Origin: Agromyces italicus DSM 16388 | GTDB lineage: Bacteria; Actinomycetota; Actinomycetes; Actinomycetales; Microbacteriaceae | Reading direction: 5' to 3' | Length of the DNA stretch: 64,000 nt | Assembly (NCBI RefSeq): GCF_000421545.1 | Contig: NZ_ATXF01000010.1 | Span: 1 to 64,000 of the forward strand | Shown: piece by piece, positions 16,747-27,413 of the stretch | How the letters are laid out: the number at the start of each line of letters is the position of its first letter | Position numbering within the stretch: the stretch's first letter is position 1 | Notes under the pieces: model-generated | Told to the model about the DNA's origin: nothing | Databases searched by the model: none | The model's input: the letters and a program-made list of their open reading frames with translations, nothing else | Made by a program: the position numbers and the translations under genes

Positions 16747-19700
16747 ATGGCCAGTGCGACGGATGCTGCTGCGGGCGCACCGGACGCACCGCTGCTCCGC
16801 GTGCACCTGCTGGGCGGCTTCCGAGTCACCCGTGACGGAGGTGTGCAGCCGCCCGAGCAGTGGACCCGGCCGAGTGCGCGCACCATCGTGAAGCTGCTGG
16901 CGGTCGCCCCCGAGCACCGGTTGCACCGTGAAGAGCTCATCGCGGCGTGCTGGCCCGACACCGATCCCGAGGCGGCCTCGCGGAGCCTCGCGGTGGCACT
17001 CCACGCGGCGCGTCGGGCGCTCGAACCCGAGCTGGCCGCGCGGCGGCCGTCGAGCTATCTCACGTCCGACGGCGCCCTGCTTCGGCTCGACCCCGGCACC
17101 GTCCGGGTCGACGCCGACGAGGCCGAACGGCTCGCGACCGCGGCGCTCGAGTCGGGCGACGTCGCCGAGCTCAGTGAGGCCGCCCGGTGGCTCGCGGGCG
17201 ATCTCCTGCCCGAAGACCGGTACGCGGCATGGGCGACCACTCGCCGCGATCGACTCGATGACACGCGCCTGCGCGTGCGCCTGCACCTCGCCGACGCCCT
17301 CGTGGGCGCCGACCGCGCCGACGACGCGATCGCCGCAGCCCGCGAGGTGCTCGTGTCGCACCGTGCGGAGGAACGCGCCCACCGCACCATCATGCGCGCG
17401 TACCTGGACCTGGGTCTGCGGCGACAGGCGATCCATCAGTACCACGCGTGCCGCGAGTCGCTCGACGCCGAGCTCGGCGTCCGGCCGGGCCCGCAGACGG
17501 AGCAGTTGCATCTGGAGGCCCTCGACGCCGACGCCGACGCCGCCCGACCGGTCGACGCCGCCGTCCTGCCCCCGGCCCTGCGTACGGCGCTCGTCGCCCC
17601 GCTCCGAGGCCGCGCCGAGGAGATCGAGCGCCTGAGCGCCCCTGATGCCGCCACCGTGCTCCTCGTCGCCGGAGAGGCCGGCATCGGGAAGACGCGTGTG
17701 GTCGCCGAAGCCGCTCGCCGCGCATTCGACGACGACACGATCGTGCTCTGGGGCGCCGGTCACGACACCGAGGGGCAGGCGCCGTACGGGGCGTTCGTCG
17801 AAGCGCTCGACGGCTGGCTCTCGAGCCGCTCCGCGTCGGAGAGGGCGAGGGTCGGGGGCGAGTACCCGGAACTCGCGGGCCTGCTCCCGAGCCTCGGCAG
17901 CACACTGCCCGAACCGCAGCGCAGCCCCGACGACGAACGTCGCCGGCTGTTCCAGGCGGTGGCCGCGATGCTCGAGGATCTCGCCGGATCGGCCCCGGTG
18001 CTGCTCGTCCTGGACGACCTGCATGCCACAGATCTCGGAACGCTCCAGTTGATGAGCAGCCTCGCCCGGCGGCGCGCGACCTCACCTTCTCCGTGGCGTG
18101 CGATCGCCACGTTGCGCGATGACGAGTTCGCCTCGGACGACCCTCGGCGAACGGTGCTCGACGCGCTCGAGCGCGACGGGCTCGCGACAACCCTGACGTT
18201 GCCGAGACTCGACCGGGCGTCCTGCCTTGCGCTCGCGACCGACATCGCCGGTCCCGGTGCCTCGGAGCGGGTATGGGAGCTGTCCCTCGGACACCCGTTG
18301 TTCGCGGTCGAGCTGGCTCGGGAAGCCGATGCGTCCCCCGGCGGCCGGCAACAGACCTCGACCGGAATACGGCAGCTCGTCGCCGCACGCCTCGCGCGGC
18401 TGCCCGCGGCCGCGCGCCGCGTCGCCGAGGTCGTGGCCACCGCGGGCGGCGAGGCCGCGATCGCCGAGGTGGTCGATGTCGCCATGACGGTCCTGCACCC
18501 GCCGCTGTCGACGGGCGAGACTGCCGAGGCGGTCGACGCGGCCCTCCGCTCCGCCGTACTCTTCGAGCGTGACGTGATCATCGACGGCCGACCCGTCCCC
18601 GGGCTCGTGTTCCAGCACCCGCTCGTACGCCTGACCACGTACGACGAGCTCTCCGGCGTTCGTCGTCAGCTGCTGCACAGCGCCTACGCCGACGTGGTGC
18701 TGCGTCGTCGACCGCACGCCGTCGATGCGCTCGCGACGCACCTCGTCCGCGCCGACGACCCTCGAGCGACGACCTATCTCCGCCGCGCGGCCGAGCGCGC
18801 GGCGAGCCTGAGCGCCAACGACACCGCCGACCTCTACTACACCGAACTCATCAGCCGACTCGACGCAGTGAGCGCCGAAGCAGCGTGGGTCCGCCTCGAC
18901 CGGAGCATCGTCCTGCAGCGCACCGGACGTTTCCAGGAGGCTCGCGCCGTCCTCGAAGAGGCGCTCGGCGAGCTGCGACGACGCAGCGATCACGACGGCG
19001 TGATCCTCGCCATCGCCCGCATCGCGGAGGTCGTCATCAGCACCGCCGCCCCGCAGGAGGCGTTGTCGGTTCTCGATGCCGATCCGGTCGTGAACGACAC
19101 CGGTGCGCTCGCCGCGACGGCCCACTACCTCGCACACACCAGGGCGCTGCTGGTGACCGGGCGGTACGCCGATGCGGTCGAGTACGCGCGTCGGGCCCTT
19201 GAGGTCGCGCAACGAACGGCGGAGCCGGCCCGTCGCGGACTGTTCGCCCGTGCGCTGCAATACCAAGCGGTCTCACTCGCGCTGGACGGGCGCATCGCCG
19301 AAGCGGGTCCGGTCGCAGATGAGGCGCTCCCGCATGCCGAAGCGTACGGCGATCCGCAGATCCTCGCGTCGGTGCTGTCGGTCCAGCGCGAGCAGGCCCG
19401 CAGATCGGGTCGCCTGTCCGAGGCGTTCGCGACCGGACGTCGTGCGCTCGAACTGGCCGCACGGTCGGGCGAGCGGCTGTCGTTGGCCTTCGAGCAGGCG
19501 AACCTCGCCGAACTCCATCTGCTCGTCGATGAGATCGATGAGGCCGAAGCGCTCGCGAATGAGGCGGTCGCGGCCACCGCCGACGAGGCGGGCCTGTCGA
19601 CGCCGTACGCGCTGCTCGCGCTCGCCCGGGTGCGCATGCGGCGCCACGAGGATCCGCTCGCCCTGCTCAGCCGGGCCCAGCGCGCGGCCGAGGAGTCATC

Positions 19701-20106
19701 GGATCGACAGGCCCTCGACGAAGTCGGCCAGGCCCATGCCGAGTGGCTCGTCGACATCGGCGCGCACGACGAGGCCCTGCGCATCCTGACGGCGCTGCCG
19801 CGCAGCTCGGCGACGACGACGGCACGAGCGCATCTGGGCCTCGGCGATGCCGTCACCGCCGAGCGGATCGCTGGAGCCGAGGTCGCGCGTGCGGAGTCAG
19901 GGGGCGAACGCCTCACCGAGGTCGACGCGCGGATCGTCCATGCCGCGGCACTCCGTGCGCTGGGCGATGCCCGCGGTGCCGGCGACGAGTTCATCGCCGC
20001 CGAGGAACTCGCGACCAGGCTCCCCTACCCGGCCGGTCTCGACCGACTCGCGCGCGTGCGCGGCACCCGCGCCGCGCACGCGCGCCCGCTCGACGGGCCT
20101 CGATGA
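16747..20106 (+). CDS. SARP/BTAD-type regulator with AAA ATPase and TPR region
   Basis: A 1119-residue signalling ATPase. Residues about 16-110 form the winged-helix domain of SARP regulators (LHREELIAACWPD), residues 110-265 the bacterial transcriptional activation domain, and residues about 285-700 an AAA/STAND ATPase with Walker A GEAGIGKT (309-316) and Walker B LLVLDDLH (Asp423-Asp424). The C-terminal 400 residues are helical TPR-like repeats. There is no C-terminal LuxR helix-turn-helix. TACCCT lies seven bases before the ATG, indicating a leaderless start. It follows the protease-propeller pair after a terminator, and could regulate it; that is a guess from position. Confidence 0.85.
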   Translation: MASATDAAAGAPDAPLLRVHLLGGFRVTRDGGVQPPEQWTRPSARTIVKLLAVAPEHRLHREELIAACWPDTDPEAASRSLAVALHAARRALEPELAARRPSSYLTSDGALLRLDPGTVRVDADEAERLATAALESGDVAELSEAARWLAGDLLPEDRYAAWATTRRDRLDDTRLRVRLHLADALVGADRADDAIAAAREVLVSHRAEERAHRTIMRAYLDLGLRRQAIHQYHACRESLDAELGVRPGPQTEQLHLEALDADADAARPVDAAVLPPALRTALVAPLRGRAEEIERLSAPDAATVLLVAGEAGIGKTRVVAEAARRAFDDDTIVLWGAGHDTEGQAPYGAFVEALDGWLSSRSASERARVGGEYPELAGLLPSLGSTLPEPQRSPDDERRRLFQAVAAMLEDLAGSAPVLLVLDDLHATDLGTLQLMSSLARRRATSPSPWRAIATLRDDEFASDDPRRTVLDALERDGLATTLTLPRLDRASCLALATDIAGPGASERVWELSLGHPLFAVELAREADASPGGRQQTSTGIRQLVAARLARLPAAARRVAEVVATAGGEAAIAEVVDVAMTVLHPPLSTGETAEAVDAALRSAVLFERDVIIDGRPVPGLVFQHPLVRLTTYDELSGVRRQLLHSAYADVVLRRRPHAVDALATHLVRADDPRATTYLRRAAERAASLSANDTADLYYTELISRLDAVSAEAAWVRLDRSIVLQRTGRFQEARAVLEEALGELRRRSDHDGVILAIARIAEVVISTAAPQEALSVLDADPVVNDTGALAATAHYLAHTRALLVTGRYADAVEYARRALEVAQRTAEPARRGLFARALQYQAVSLALDGRIAEAGPVADEALPHAEAYGDPQILASVLSVQREQARRSGRLSEAFATGRRALELAARSGERLSLAFEQANLAELHLLVDEIDEAEALANEAVAATADEAGLSTPYALLALARVRMRRHEDPLALLSRAQRAAEESSDRQALDEVGQAHAEWLVDIGAHDEALRILTALPRSSATTTARAHLGLGDAVTAERIAGAEVARAESGGERLTEVDARIVHAAALRALGDARGAGDEFIAAEELATRLPYPAGLDRLARVRGTRAAHARPLDGPR

Positions 20107-20165
20107 AGCGCCCGCCGAAGGGGATGGCGGAACGAGACTCGTCGCCGGGCGCCGCGCACCGGGGC

Positions 20166-22043
20166 TCAGAACACCGGCACCCCGCCCCGCACGAGCTTCC
20201 AGTTCTCGACGTGGAATGACGCCGGGTCGATCGTGCCCGCCGCCGAGGCGTACGCCACGATCGCCTCCCGGATCGCGACCTGCGCGTTGTACACGACCGG
20301 CGCCGCGGCGATGTGCGGAAACCCGCCGCCGCCCGACTGCCGGTAGTTGTTGACCGCCACGAGGAACCGCTGCTCGTCGGCGACCGGCGCACCCTCGTAC
20401 GTGAGCGGCGAGATGCGCCGGCCGATCGGCTGCGAGATGTCGATCGTGTACTCGACGCCCGAGATCTGGTCGTAGTTGTAATCGGGAATCGGGCGCGAGG
20501 TCGGCTCCGGCCACGGGTTGTTCGTCCAGTCGGCGGGAACGACCGGCGCATCGGGGGCGACCTGCGTGAAGTACTTGGCCGAGTACTCCAGGTACTCCCT
20601 GATCTGGGCGCCCGTCAGCACCGACGCCATCAGCGTGTTGTCGTAGATGTAGAGCCCGGCGACGTCCTTGATCGTCACGGCCCCCGCGGGAAAGCTCGCT
20701 GAGCGGTTGAACGGCGCGGCGATCGAGACGATCGGCAGGGATGCCTCGGGAGTGCCCGCGACGGCGGCGGCGACCGTCGCGATCTGCACCTCGTTGACGT
20801 AGTCGAGGATCGCCGTGTCCTTCCAGCAGGCTTCGGCCGCCGACATCGCCTCGATCGAGTTCGCGACCGGCGAGTTCATGTATCGCACGACGGCGTCGTG
20901 CTGATCGCGCACGAGCGCGACGAACGCCGGGTCGTCGACCACGGTGTTGGTGTCGACCGTCATCGCGTGATGCTCGGCGACGTGCCAGCTGCCGCGTGCG
21001 AACTCGAGACGCAGGTCGAACACGCTCACCCGCTGGCCCCAGTTCTTCGGTTCGCTCATGATGACCTCGGCACCCGTCGCGAGGTTCTCGACGAGCCGCT
21101 CGGGGACCTCCAGGTGCGCGTGACCGAACAGGATCGCGTCGATGCCCGGCACCTGCTCGGCGACGAGTGCCGCCGCGTTCTCGATCGGGAGGTCGCCGCT
21201 GTACGACGACTCGCCGTTGTCTCCTGAGTGGGCGCTCACGACGACGATGTCGGCACCCTCGGAGCGCATCACCGGCACCCAGCGCGCCGCGGCCTCGACG
21301 AGCCCCTGCACCTCGACGGCGCCCTCGACGTTCGCCTTGTCCCAGATGACCACCCCCGGGTTCGTGAGCCCGAGCACCCCGACCCGGATCGGCGGGCGCC
21401 CCTTCACCTTCAAGGTCGTGATCGTGTACGGGCGGAACCGCGGCACCTTCGTGCCCGCGTGCACGGCGTTCGCCGCGAGCACCGGTGCGTCCATCTGGGC
21501 GATCCAATTGTCGAGAAACTCGAGGCCGTAGTTGAACTCGTGGTTGCCGAGCGCGACGGCGTCGTACCCGAGGGCGTTCATCTGCGCGGCCATCGGGTGG
21601 GTGGCGCCCGTCTCGGTCACCGGCTCGACCGTCGCGTAGTAGTAGCCGAGCGGGGTGCCCTGGATCGTGTCGCCCGCGTCGAAGAGCAGGGTGCGGTCGA
21701 CGCCGCGGTCGGCCCGGATCTGCTTCACGATGCTCGCGACGCGCGCGAGACCGACGGCGTTGCCGGCGCTGTCGCTGTAGCTCGCGTCCTTGTAGTAGTC
21801 CCAGTTGACGACGTTGGTGTGCAGGTCGGAGGTGCCCATGATCGTGATCGTCACCGACTTGTCGTTCGGTGCGGCCTGGGCCGGGCCCGACCAGCCGACC
21901 GCGGCGAGGGCACTCGCAGCGGTCGCACCGATCAGGACGTTGCGCCGCGAGAAGCCGCTGCGCGGCTCGACCTCGTCGTCGGGCACGGCGCACGAGCACC
22001 AGCGGGGAACGGGTTCGGAGTGACGGTGTGAGAGTTCGCTCAT
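20166..22043 (-). CDS. Tat-exported bifunctional metallophosphatase / 5'-nucleotidase
   Basis: About 625 residues. The N-terminus contains a twin-arginine signal, GFSRRNVLIGATAASALAAV, with cleavage near GPAQAAP. The calcineurin-like phosphoesterase domain follows with metal ligands in TSDLHTN, LFDAGDTIQGTPLG, ALGNHEFNYG and FGHAHLEV, and the C-terminal 5'-nucleotidase domain includes LMASVLTGAQIREYLEYS and VNNYRQSGGGG. Such enzymes hydrolyse nucleotides or 2',3'-cyclic nucleotides outside the cell to salvage phosphate and nucleosides. The ATG at 22043 was chosen because it sits just before the Tat signal; the ATG at 22076 is possible and neither has a clear ribosome-binding site. Confidence 0.9.
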   Translation of the reverse strand: MSELSHRHSEPVPRWCSCAVPDDEVEPRSGFSRRNVLIGATAASALAAVGWSGPAQAAPNDKSVTITIMGTSDLHTNVVNWDYYKDASYSDSAGNAVGLARVASIVKQIRADRGVDRTLLFDAGDTIQGTPLGYYYATVEPVTETGATHPMAAQMNALGYDAVALGNHEFNYGLEFLDNWIAQMDAPVLAANAVHAGTKVPRFRPYTITTLKVKGRPPIRVGVLGLTNPGVVIWDKANVEGAVEVQGLVEAAARWVPVMRSEGADIVVVSAHSGDNGESSYSGDLPIENAAALVAEQVPGIDAILFGHAHLEVPERLVENLATGAEVIMSEPKNWGQRVSVFDLRLEFARGSWHVAEHHAMTVDTNTVVDDPAFVALVRDQHDAVVRYMNSPVANSIEAMSAAEACWKDTAILDYVNEVQIATVAAAVAGTPEASLPIVSIAAPFNRSASFPAGAVTIKDVAGLYIYDNTLMASVLTGAQIREYLEYSAKYFTQVAPDAPVVPADWTNNPWPEPTSRPIPDYNYDQISGVEYTIDISQPIGRRISPLTYEGAPVADEQRFLVAVNNYRQSGGGGFPHIAAAPVVYNAQVAIREAIVAYASAAGTIDPASFHVENWKLVRGGVPVF

Positions 22044-22162
22044 GACACCAAATGCGACCACATCGGGTGCCACCACGACAAGGGCTCGGTGCTGAATTCT
22101 CCGTGCTCATTCGCGCACGGAGCGATGGGCCGACCGGTACTCCCGGATTCCGCGAGCGAATG

Positions 22163-22228
22163 CGAGGAGATCTGCAATCCAGAGGACGAGCTGAGGGCCC
22201 GACCTCCTCGAAATCGCAGATCTCCTCG
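22163..22228. repeat. 13-bp inverted repeat between ilvC and the nucleotidase gene
   Basis: CGAGGAGATCTGC at 22163-22175 is the exact reverse complement of GCAGATCTCCTCG at 22216-22228, with a 40-base loop. It is 32 bases downstream of the ilvC stop and 120 bases upstream of the nucleotidase start. It could end ilv transcription or act on the nucleotidase leader. The loop is larger than in a usual terminator. Confidence 0.6.
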
Positions 22229-22259
22229 GTGACGCGGCGTCTCTACGCGTGACGCGAGC

Positions 22260-23860
<1,601 letters not shown>

Positions 23861-23862
23861 GG

Positions 23863-25665
23863 TCAGTCCTCCTCGCTGAAGGCCGGCGCGTGATCGCGGG
23901 CGTACTGGATGTAGCTGTTCGACACTCCCTGCGGCACCATCGGCCACACCATCGCGTCGGCCGAGACGACGAAATCGATGACGACCGGGCGGTCGTTCGT
24001 CTCGAGCGCGAGCTTGATCGCCGCGTCGACCTCTTCTTTCTTCGTGACGCGGATGCCGAGGGCGCCGTACGCCTCGGCCAGCGTCACGAAGTCGGGGATG
24101 CGCACCGAATCGTGGCCGGTGTTGAGGTCGGTGTTCGAGTACCGGCCGTCGTAGAACAGGGTCTGCCACTGGCGCACCATGCCGAGGGAGGAGTTGTTGA
24201 TGACGGCGACCTTGATCGGGATGTCGTTCAGCGTGCAGGTCGCGAGCTCCTGATTGGTCATCTGGAAGCAGCCGTCGCCGTCGATCGCCCAGACCACGCG
24301 GTCGGGCTCGGCGACCTTCGCGCCCATGGCCGCGGGGACCGCATAGCCCATGGTGCCCGCACCGCCCGAGTTCAGCCACGAGTTCGGGCGCTCGTACTTG
24401 ATGAACTGCGCCGCCCACATCTGGTGCTGGCCGACACCCGCGGCGTAGACGCCCTCGGGACCGGTCAGCCGGCCGATGCGCTCGATCACGTACTGCGGTG
24501 CGAGCAGGCCGTCGCGCGGCTCGGTGAAGCCGAGCGGGAACTCGCTGCGCAGGCCGTCGAGCGTCGCCCACCATTCGTCGAGCTCGGGGGCCGCGCCGCC
24601 GGTGGCCTCGCGGTAGGCGGCGGTGAGGTCGACGAGCACGTCTTTCAGGTCGCCCACGATCGGCACGTCGGCCGTGCGGATCTTGGAGATCTCGGCCGGG
24701 TCGATGTCGACGTGCACGACCTTGGCGTTCGGGGCGAACAGCGCCGCCTTGCCGGTCACCCGGTCGTCGAAGCGGGCGCCGAGCGCGACGATCAGGTCGG
24801 ACTCCTGAAGCGCGAGCACCGCAGGCACCGTGCCGTGCATGCCGGGCATGCCGAGGTGCTGCGGGTGCGAGTCGGGGAACGCGCCGCGAGCCATGAGCGT
24901 CGTCACGACCGGGGCCTTCGTCGTCTCGGCGAGCGTGAGCAGTTCGTCGGAGGCCCGGGCACGGATCACGCCGCCGCCGACGTACAGCACCGGGCGCTTC
25001 GCCTCGGCGATCAGCTGGGCCGCGGCCGCGACCTGCTTGCCGTGCGCCTTCGTGATCGGACGGTAGCCGGGCAGCTCGACCTTCGGCGGCCAGCGGAACG
25101 AGAACTTCGCCTGCTGGGCGTCCTTCGTGATGTCCACGAGCACGGGGCCGGGGCGGCCGGTCGTCGCGATGTGCACTGCGGCCGCGATCGTCGCCGGGAT
25201 GTCCTCGGCCTTCTTCACGAGGAACGAGTGCTTCGTGATCGGCATGGTGATGCCGACGATGTCGGCCTCCTGGAAGGCGTCGGTGCCCATGAGCGTCGAG
25301 AACACCTGGCCGGTGATCGCGAGCAGCGGCACGGAGTCCATGTGCGCGTCGGCGATGGCGGTGACGAGGTTCGTCGCGCCGGGGCCCGAGGTGGCGATGG
25401 TGACGCCGAGCTTGCCGCTCGACGCGGCGTAGCCCTGGGCCGCATGGCCGCCGCCCTGTTCGTGGCGCACGAGGATGTGACGCAGCTTCTTGCTCTCGAA
25501 GAGCGGGTCGTAGACGGGGAGGATGGCGCCGCCCGGGAGTCCGAACACGTCGGTGATGCCGAGCATCTCGAGCGAACGGACGACCGCCTCGGCGCCCGTC
25601 ATCTCGACGGGTGCGCCTGACGGCACTGCAGCGGGCGACGGCACGGGGGTCGATTCCGTGGTCAT
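23863..25665 (-). CDS. ilvB: Acetolactate synthase large (catalytic) subunit
   Basis: A 600-residue thiamine-diphosphate enzyme that condenses two pyruvates, or pyruvate with 2-oxobutyrate. The catalytic glutamate lies in [14 protein letters not shown], and the ThDP/Mg motif [15 protein letters not shown] continues to [15 protein letters not shown]-binding and oligomerisation segments are in place. The N-terminal 20 residues ([16 protein letters not shown]) are a low-complexity tail. It sits 44 bases downstream of ilvD and 2 bases upstream of ilvN. No leader peptide rich in branched-chain codons was seen in that gap. Confidence 0.97.
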   Translation of the reverse strand: MTTESTPVPSPAAVPSGAPVEMTGAEAVVRSLEMLGITDVFGLPGGAILPVYDPLFESKKLRHILVRHEQGGGHAAQGYAASSGKLGVTIATSGPGATNLVTAIADAHMDSVPLLAITGQVFSTLMGTDAFQEADIVGITMPITKHSFLVKKAEDIPATIAAAVHIATTGRPGPVLVDITKDAQQAKFSFRWPPKVELPGYRPITKAHGKQVAAAAQLIAEAKRPVLYVGGGVIRARASDELLTLAETTKAPVVTTLMARGAFPDSHPQHLGMPGMHGTVPAVLALQESDLIVALGARFDDRVTGKAALFAPNAKVVHVDIDPAEISKIRTADVPIVGDLKDVLVDLTAAYREATGGAAPELDEWWATLDGLRSEFPLGFTEPRDGLLAPQYVIERIGRLTGPEGVYAAGVGQHQMWAAQFIKYERPNSWLNSGGAGTMGYAVPAAMGAKVAEPDRVVWAIDGDGCFQMTNQELATCTLNDIPIKVAVINNSSLGMVRQWQTLFYDGRYSNTDLNTGHDSVRIPDFVTLAEAYGALGIRVTKKEEVDAAIKLALETNDRPVVIDFVVSADAMVWPMVPQGVSNSYIQYARDHAPAFSEED

Positions 25666-25709
25666 TCGATTCCTGTTCTGGTGGGCGATGGGTGCGGGAA
25701 GCGCAGCGC

Positions 25710-27404
25710 TCAGCCCGTCGTGGCGCCTTCGGCGGCGGAACGCACGAGCTTGGAGTACTTCGCGAGAACGCCTCGGGTGTAGCGCGGGGGAAGCGGAGCC
25801 CAGCCTTCACGGCGGGCGGCCAGCTCGGCCTCGTCGACAAGTAGGTCGATGGACCGGGCTGCGATATCGACCCGAATAAGATCACCATCGCGCACGAGAG
25901 CAATAGGACCTGCGTCTACTGCTTCGGGTGCCAGATGGCCGATGCACAGGCCGGTTGTGCCGCCTGAGAATCGACCGTCCGTCAAGAGTAGTACATCTTT
26001 TCCGAGGCCGGCGCCCTTGATGGCCGCGGTGATGGCGAGCATCTCGCGCATGCCCGGGCCGCCCTTGGGGCCTTCGTAGCGGATCACGACGACGTCGCCG
26101 TGCTTGATCTCGCCGTTCGTCAGCGCGTCCATCGCGCCGCGCTCGCGCTCGAAGACGCGCGCCGGGCCCTCGAACACGGCCGCGTCGAAGCCCGCCGTCT
26201 TCACGACCGCGCCCTCGGGAGCGAGGGTGCCGTGCAGGATCGTGAGCCCTCCGGTCTCGTGGATCGGGTCGTCGAGCGTGTGCAGCACCTCGCCGTCGAG
26301 CGGGGGGAGGTTCAGCTCGGCGAGGTTCTCGGCCATGGTCTTGCCGGTGACGGTCAGCACGTCGCCGTGCAGGAGGCCCGCATCGAGCAGCGCCTTCATG
26401 AGCACCGGCACGCCGCCGCGACGGTCGACGTCGTTCATGACGTACTTGCCGAACGGCTTGAGGTCGCCGATGTGCGGCACCTTCGAACCGATTCGGTTGA
26501 AGTCGTCGAGGGTGAGGTCGACCTCGGCCTCGCGGGCGATCGCGAGCAGGTGCAGCACGATGTTGGTCGAGCCGCCGAGCGCCATGCCCACGGCGATCGC
26601 GTTCTCGAAGGCCTTCTTCGTGAGGATCTGCCGCGCGGTGATGCCCTTGTTCAGCAGGTTCACGACGGCCTCGCCCGAGCGGTGCGCGTAGTAGTCGCGA
26701 CGGCGGTCGGCCGAGGCCGGCGACGCCGAGCCGGGCAGCGAGAGGCCGAGCGCCTCGGCGACGGACGCCATGGTGTTCGCCGTGTACATGCCGCCGCAAG
26801 CGCCCTCGCCGGGCGCGAAGGCGCACTCGATGCGCTTGGCGTCCTCCTCCGACATGGTGCCGGCCTTCACCGCGCCGACCGCCTCGAAGGAGTCGATGAT
26901 CGTGATGTCCTTCTCGGTGCCGTCGGAGAGGCGCACCCAGCCGGGGGCGATCGAACCGGCGTAGAGGAACACGCTCGCCAGGTCGAGTCGGGCGGCCGCC
27001 ATGAGCATGCCCGGGATGGACTTGTCGCAGCCGGCGAGCAGCACCGAGCCGTCGAGGCGTTCGGCCTGCATGACGACCTCGACCGAGTCGGCGATGACCT
27101 CGCGTGAGACGAGCGAGAAGTGCATGCCCTCGTGGCCCATCGAGATGCCGTCGGAGACGGAGACGGTGCCGAACTGGAGCGGGTAGCCGCCGCCGCCGTG
27201 CACGCCCTCCTTCGCGGCCTGCGCGAGGCGGCCGAGCGAGAGATTGCACGGCGTGATCTCGTTCCACGAGCTCGCGATGCCGATCTGGGGCTTGTCCCAA
27301 TCGGCATCGCCCATGCCGACGGCGCGGAGCATGCCCCGGCTCGTCATGGCCTCGATGCCATCGGTGACAGTACGACTACGCGGTTTGGGATCGAACTCCG
27401 ACAT
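25710..27404 (-). CDS. ilvD: Dihydroxy-acid dehydratase
   Basis: A 564-residue iron-sulfur enzyme that dehydrates dihydroxy acids to the 2-oxo acids used by IlvE. Cluster cysteines are in [11 protein letters not shown] and [12 protein letters not shown]; an N-terminal cysteine is also present (ITPCNLSL). The start has TAGACT six bases upstream (27411-27416), a leaderless promoter whose first three bases are the stop codon of the trehalose gene. So ilvD can be started independently although the genes nearly abut. It is the first gene of ilvD-ilvB-ilvN-ilvC. Confidence 0.96.
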   Translation of the reverse strand: MSEFDPKPRSRTVTDGIEAMTSRGMLRAVGMGDADWDKPQIGIASSWNEITPCNLSLGRLAQAAKEGVHGGGGYPLQFGTVSVSDGISMGHEGMHFSLVSREVIADSVEVVMQAERLDGSVLLAGCDKSIPGMLMAAARLDLASVFLYAGSIAPGWVRLSDGTEKDITIIDSFEAVGAVKAGTMSEEDAKRIECAFAPGEGACGGMYTANTMASVAEALGLSLPGSASPASADRRRDYYAHRSGEAVVNLLNKGITARQILTKKAFENAIAVGMALGGSTNIVLHLLAIAREAEVDLTLDDFNRIGSKVPHIGDLKPFGKYVMNDVDRRGGVPVLMKALLDAGLLHGDVLTVTGKTMAENLAELNLPPLDGEVLHTLDDPIHETGGLTILHGTLAPEGAVVKTAGFDAAVFEGPARVFERERGAMDALTNGEIKHGDVVVIRYEGPKGGPGMREMLAITAAIKGAGLGKDVLLLTDGRFSGGTTGLCIGHLAPEAVDAGPIALVRDGDLIRVDIAARSIDLLVDEAELAARREGWAPLPPRYTRGVLAKYSKLVRSAAEGATTG

Positions 27405-27413
27405 GGATCGAGT

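Noticed and set aside
13572..16961. A 1129-codon minus-strand open frame across the propeller gene
   Set aside because: Antisense shadow rich in Arg/Gly/Val with no start signal; the plus-strand gene has a signal peptide and repeats.
25666..25709. Leader-peptide attenuator upstream of ilvB
   Set aside because: The gap to ilvD is 44 bases with no Leu/Val/Ile-rich mini-frame or terminator fold.
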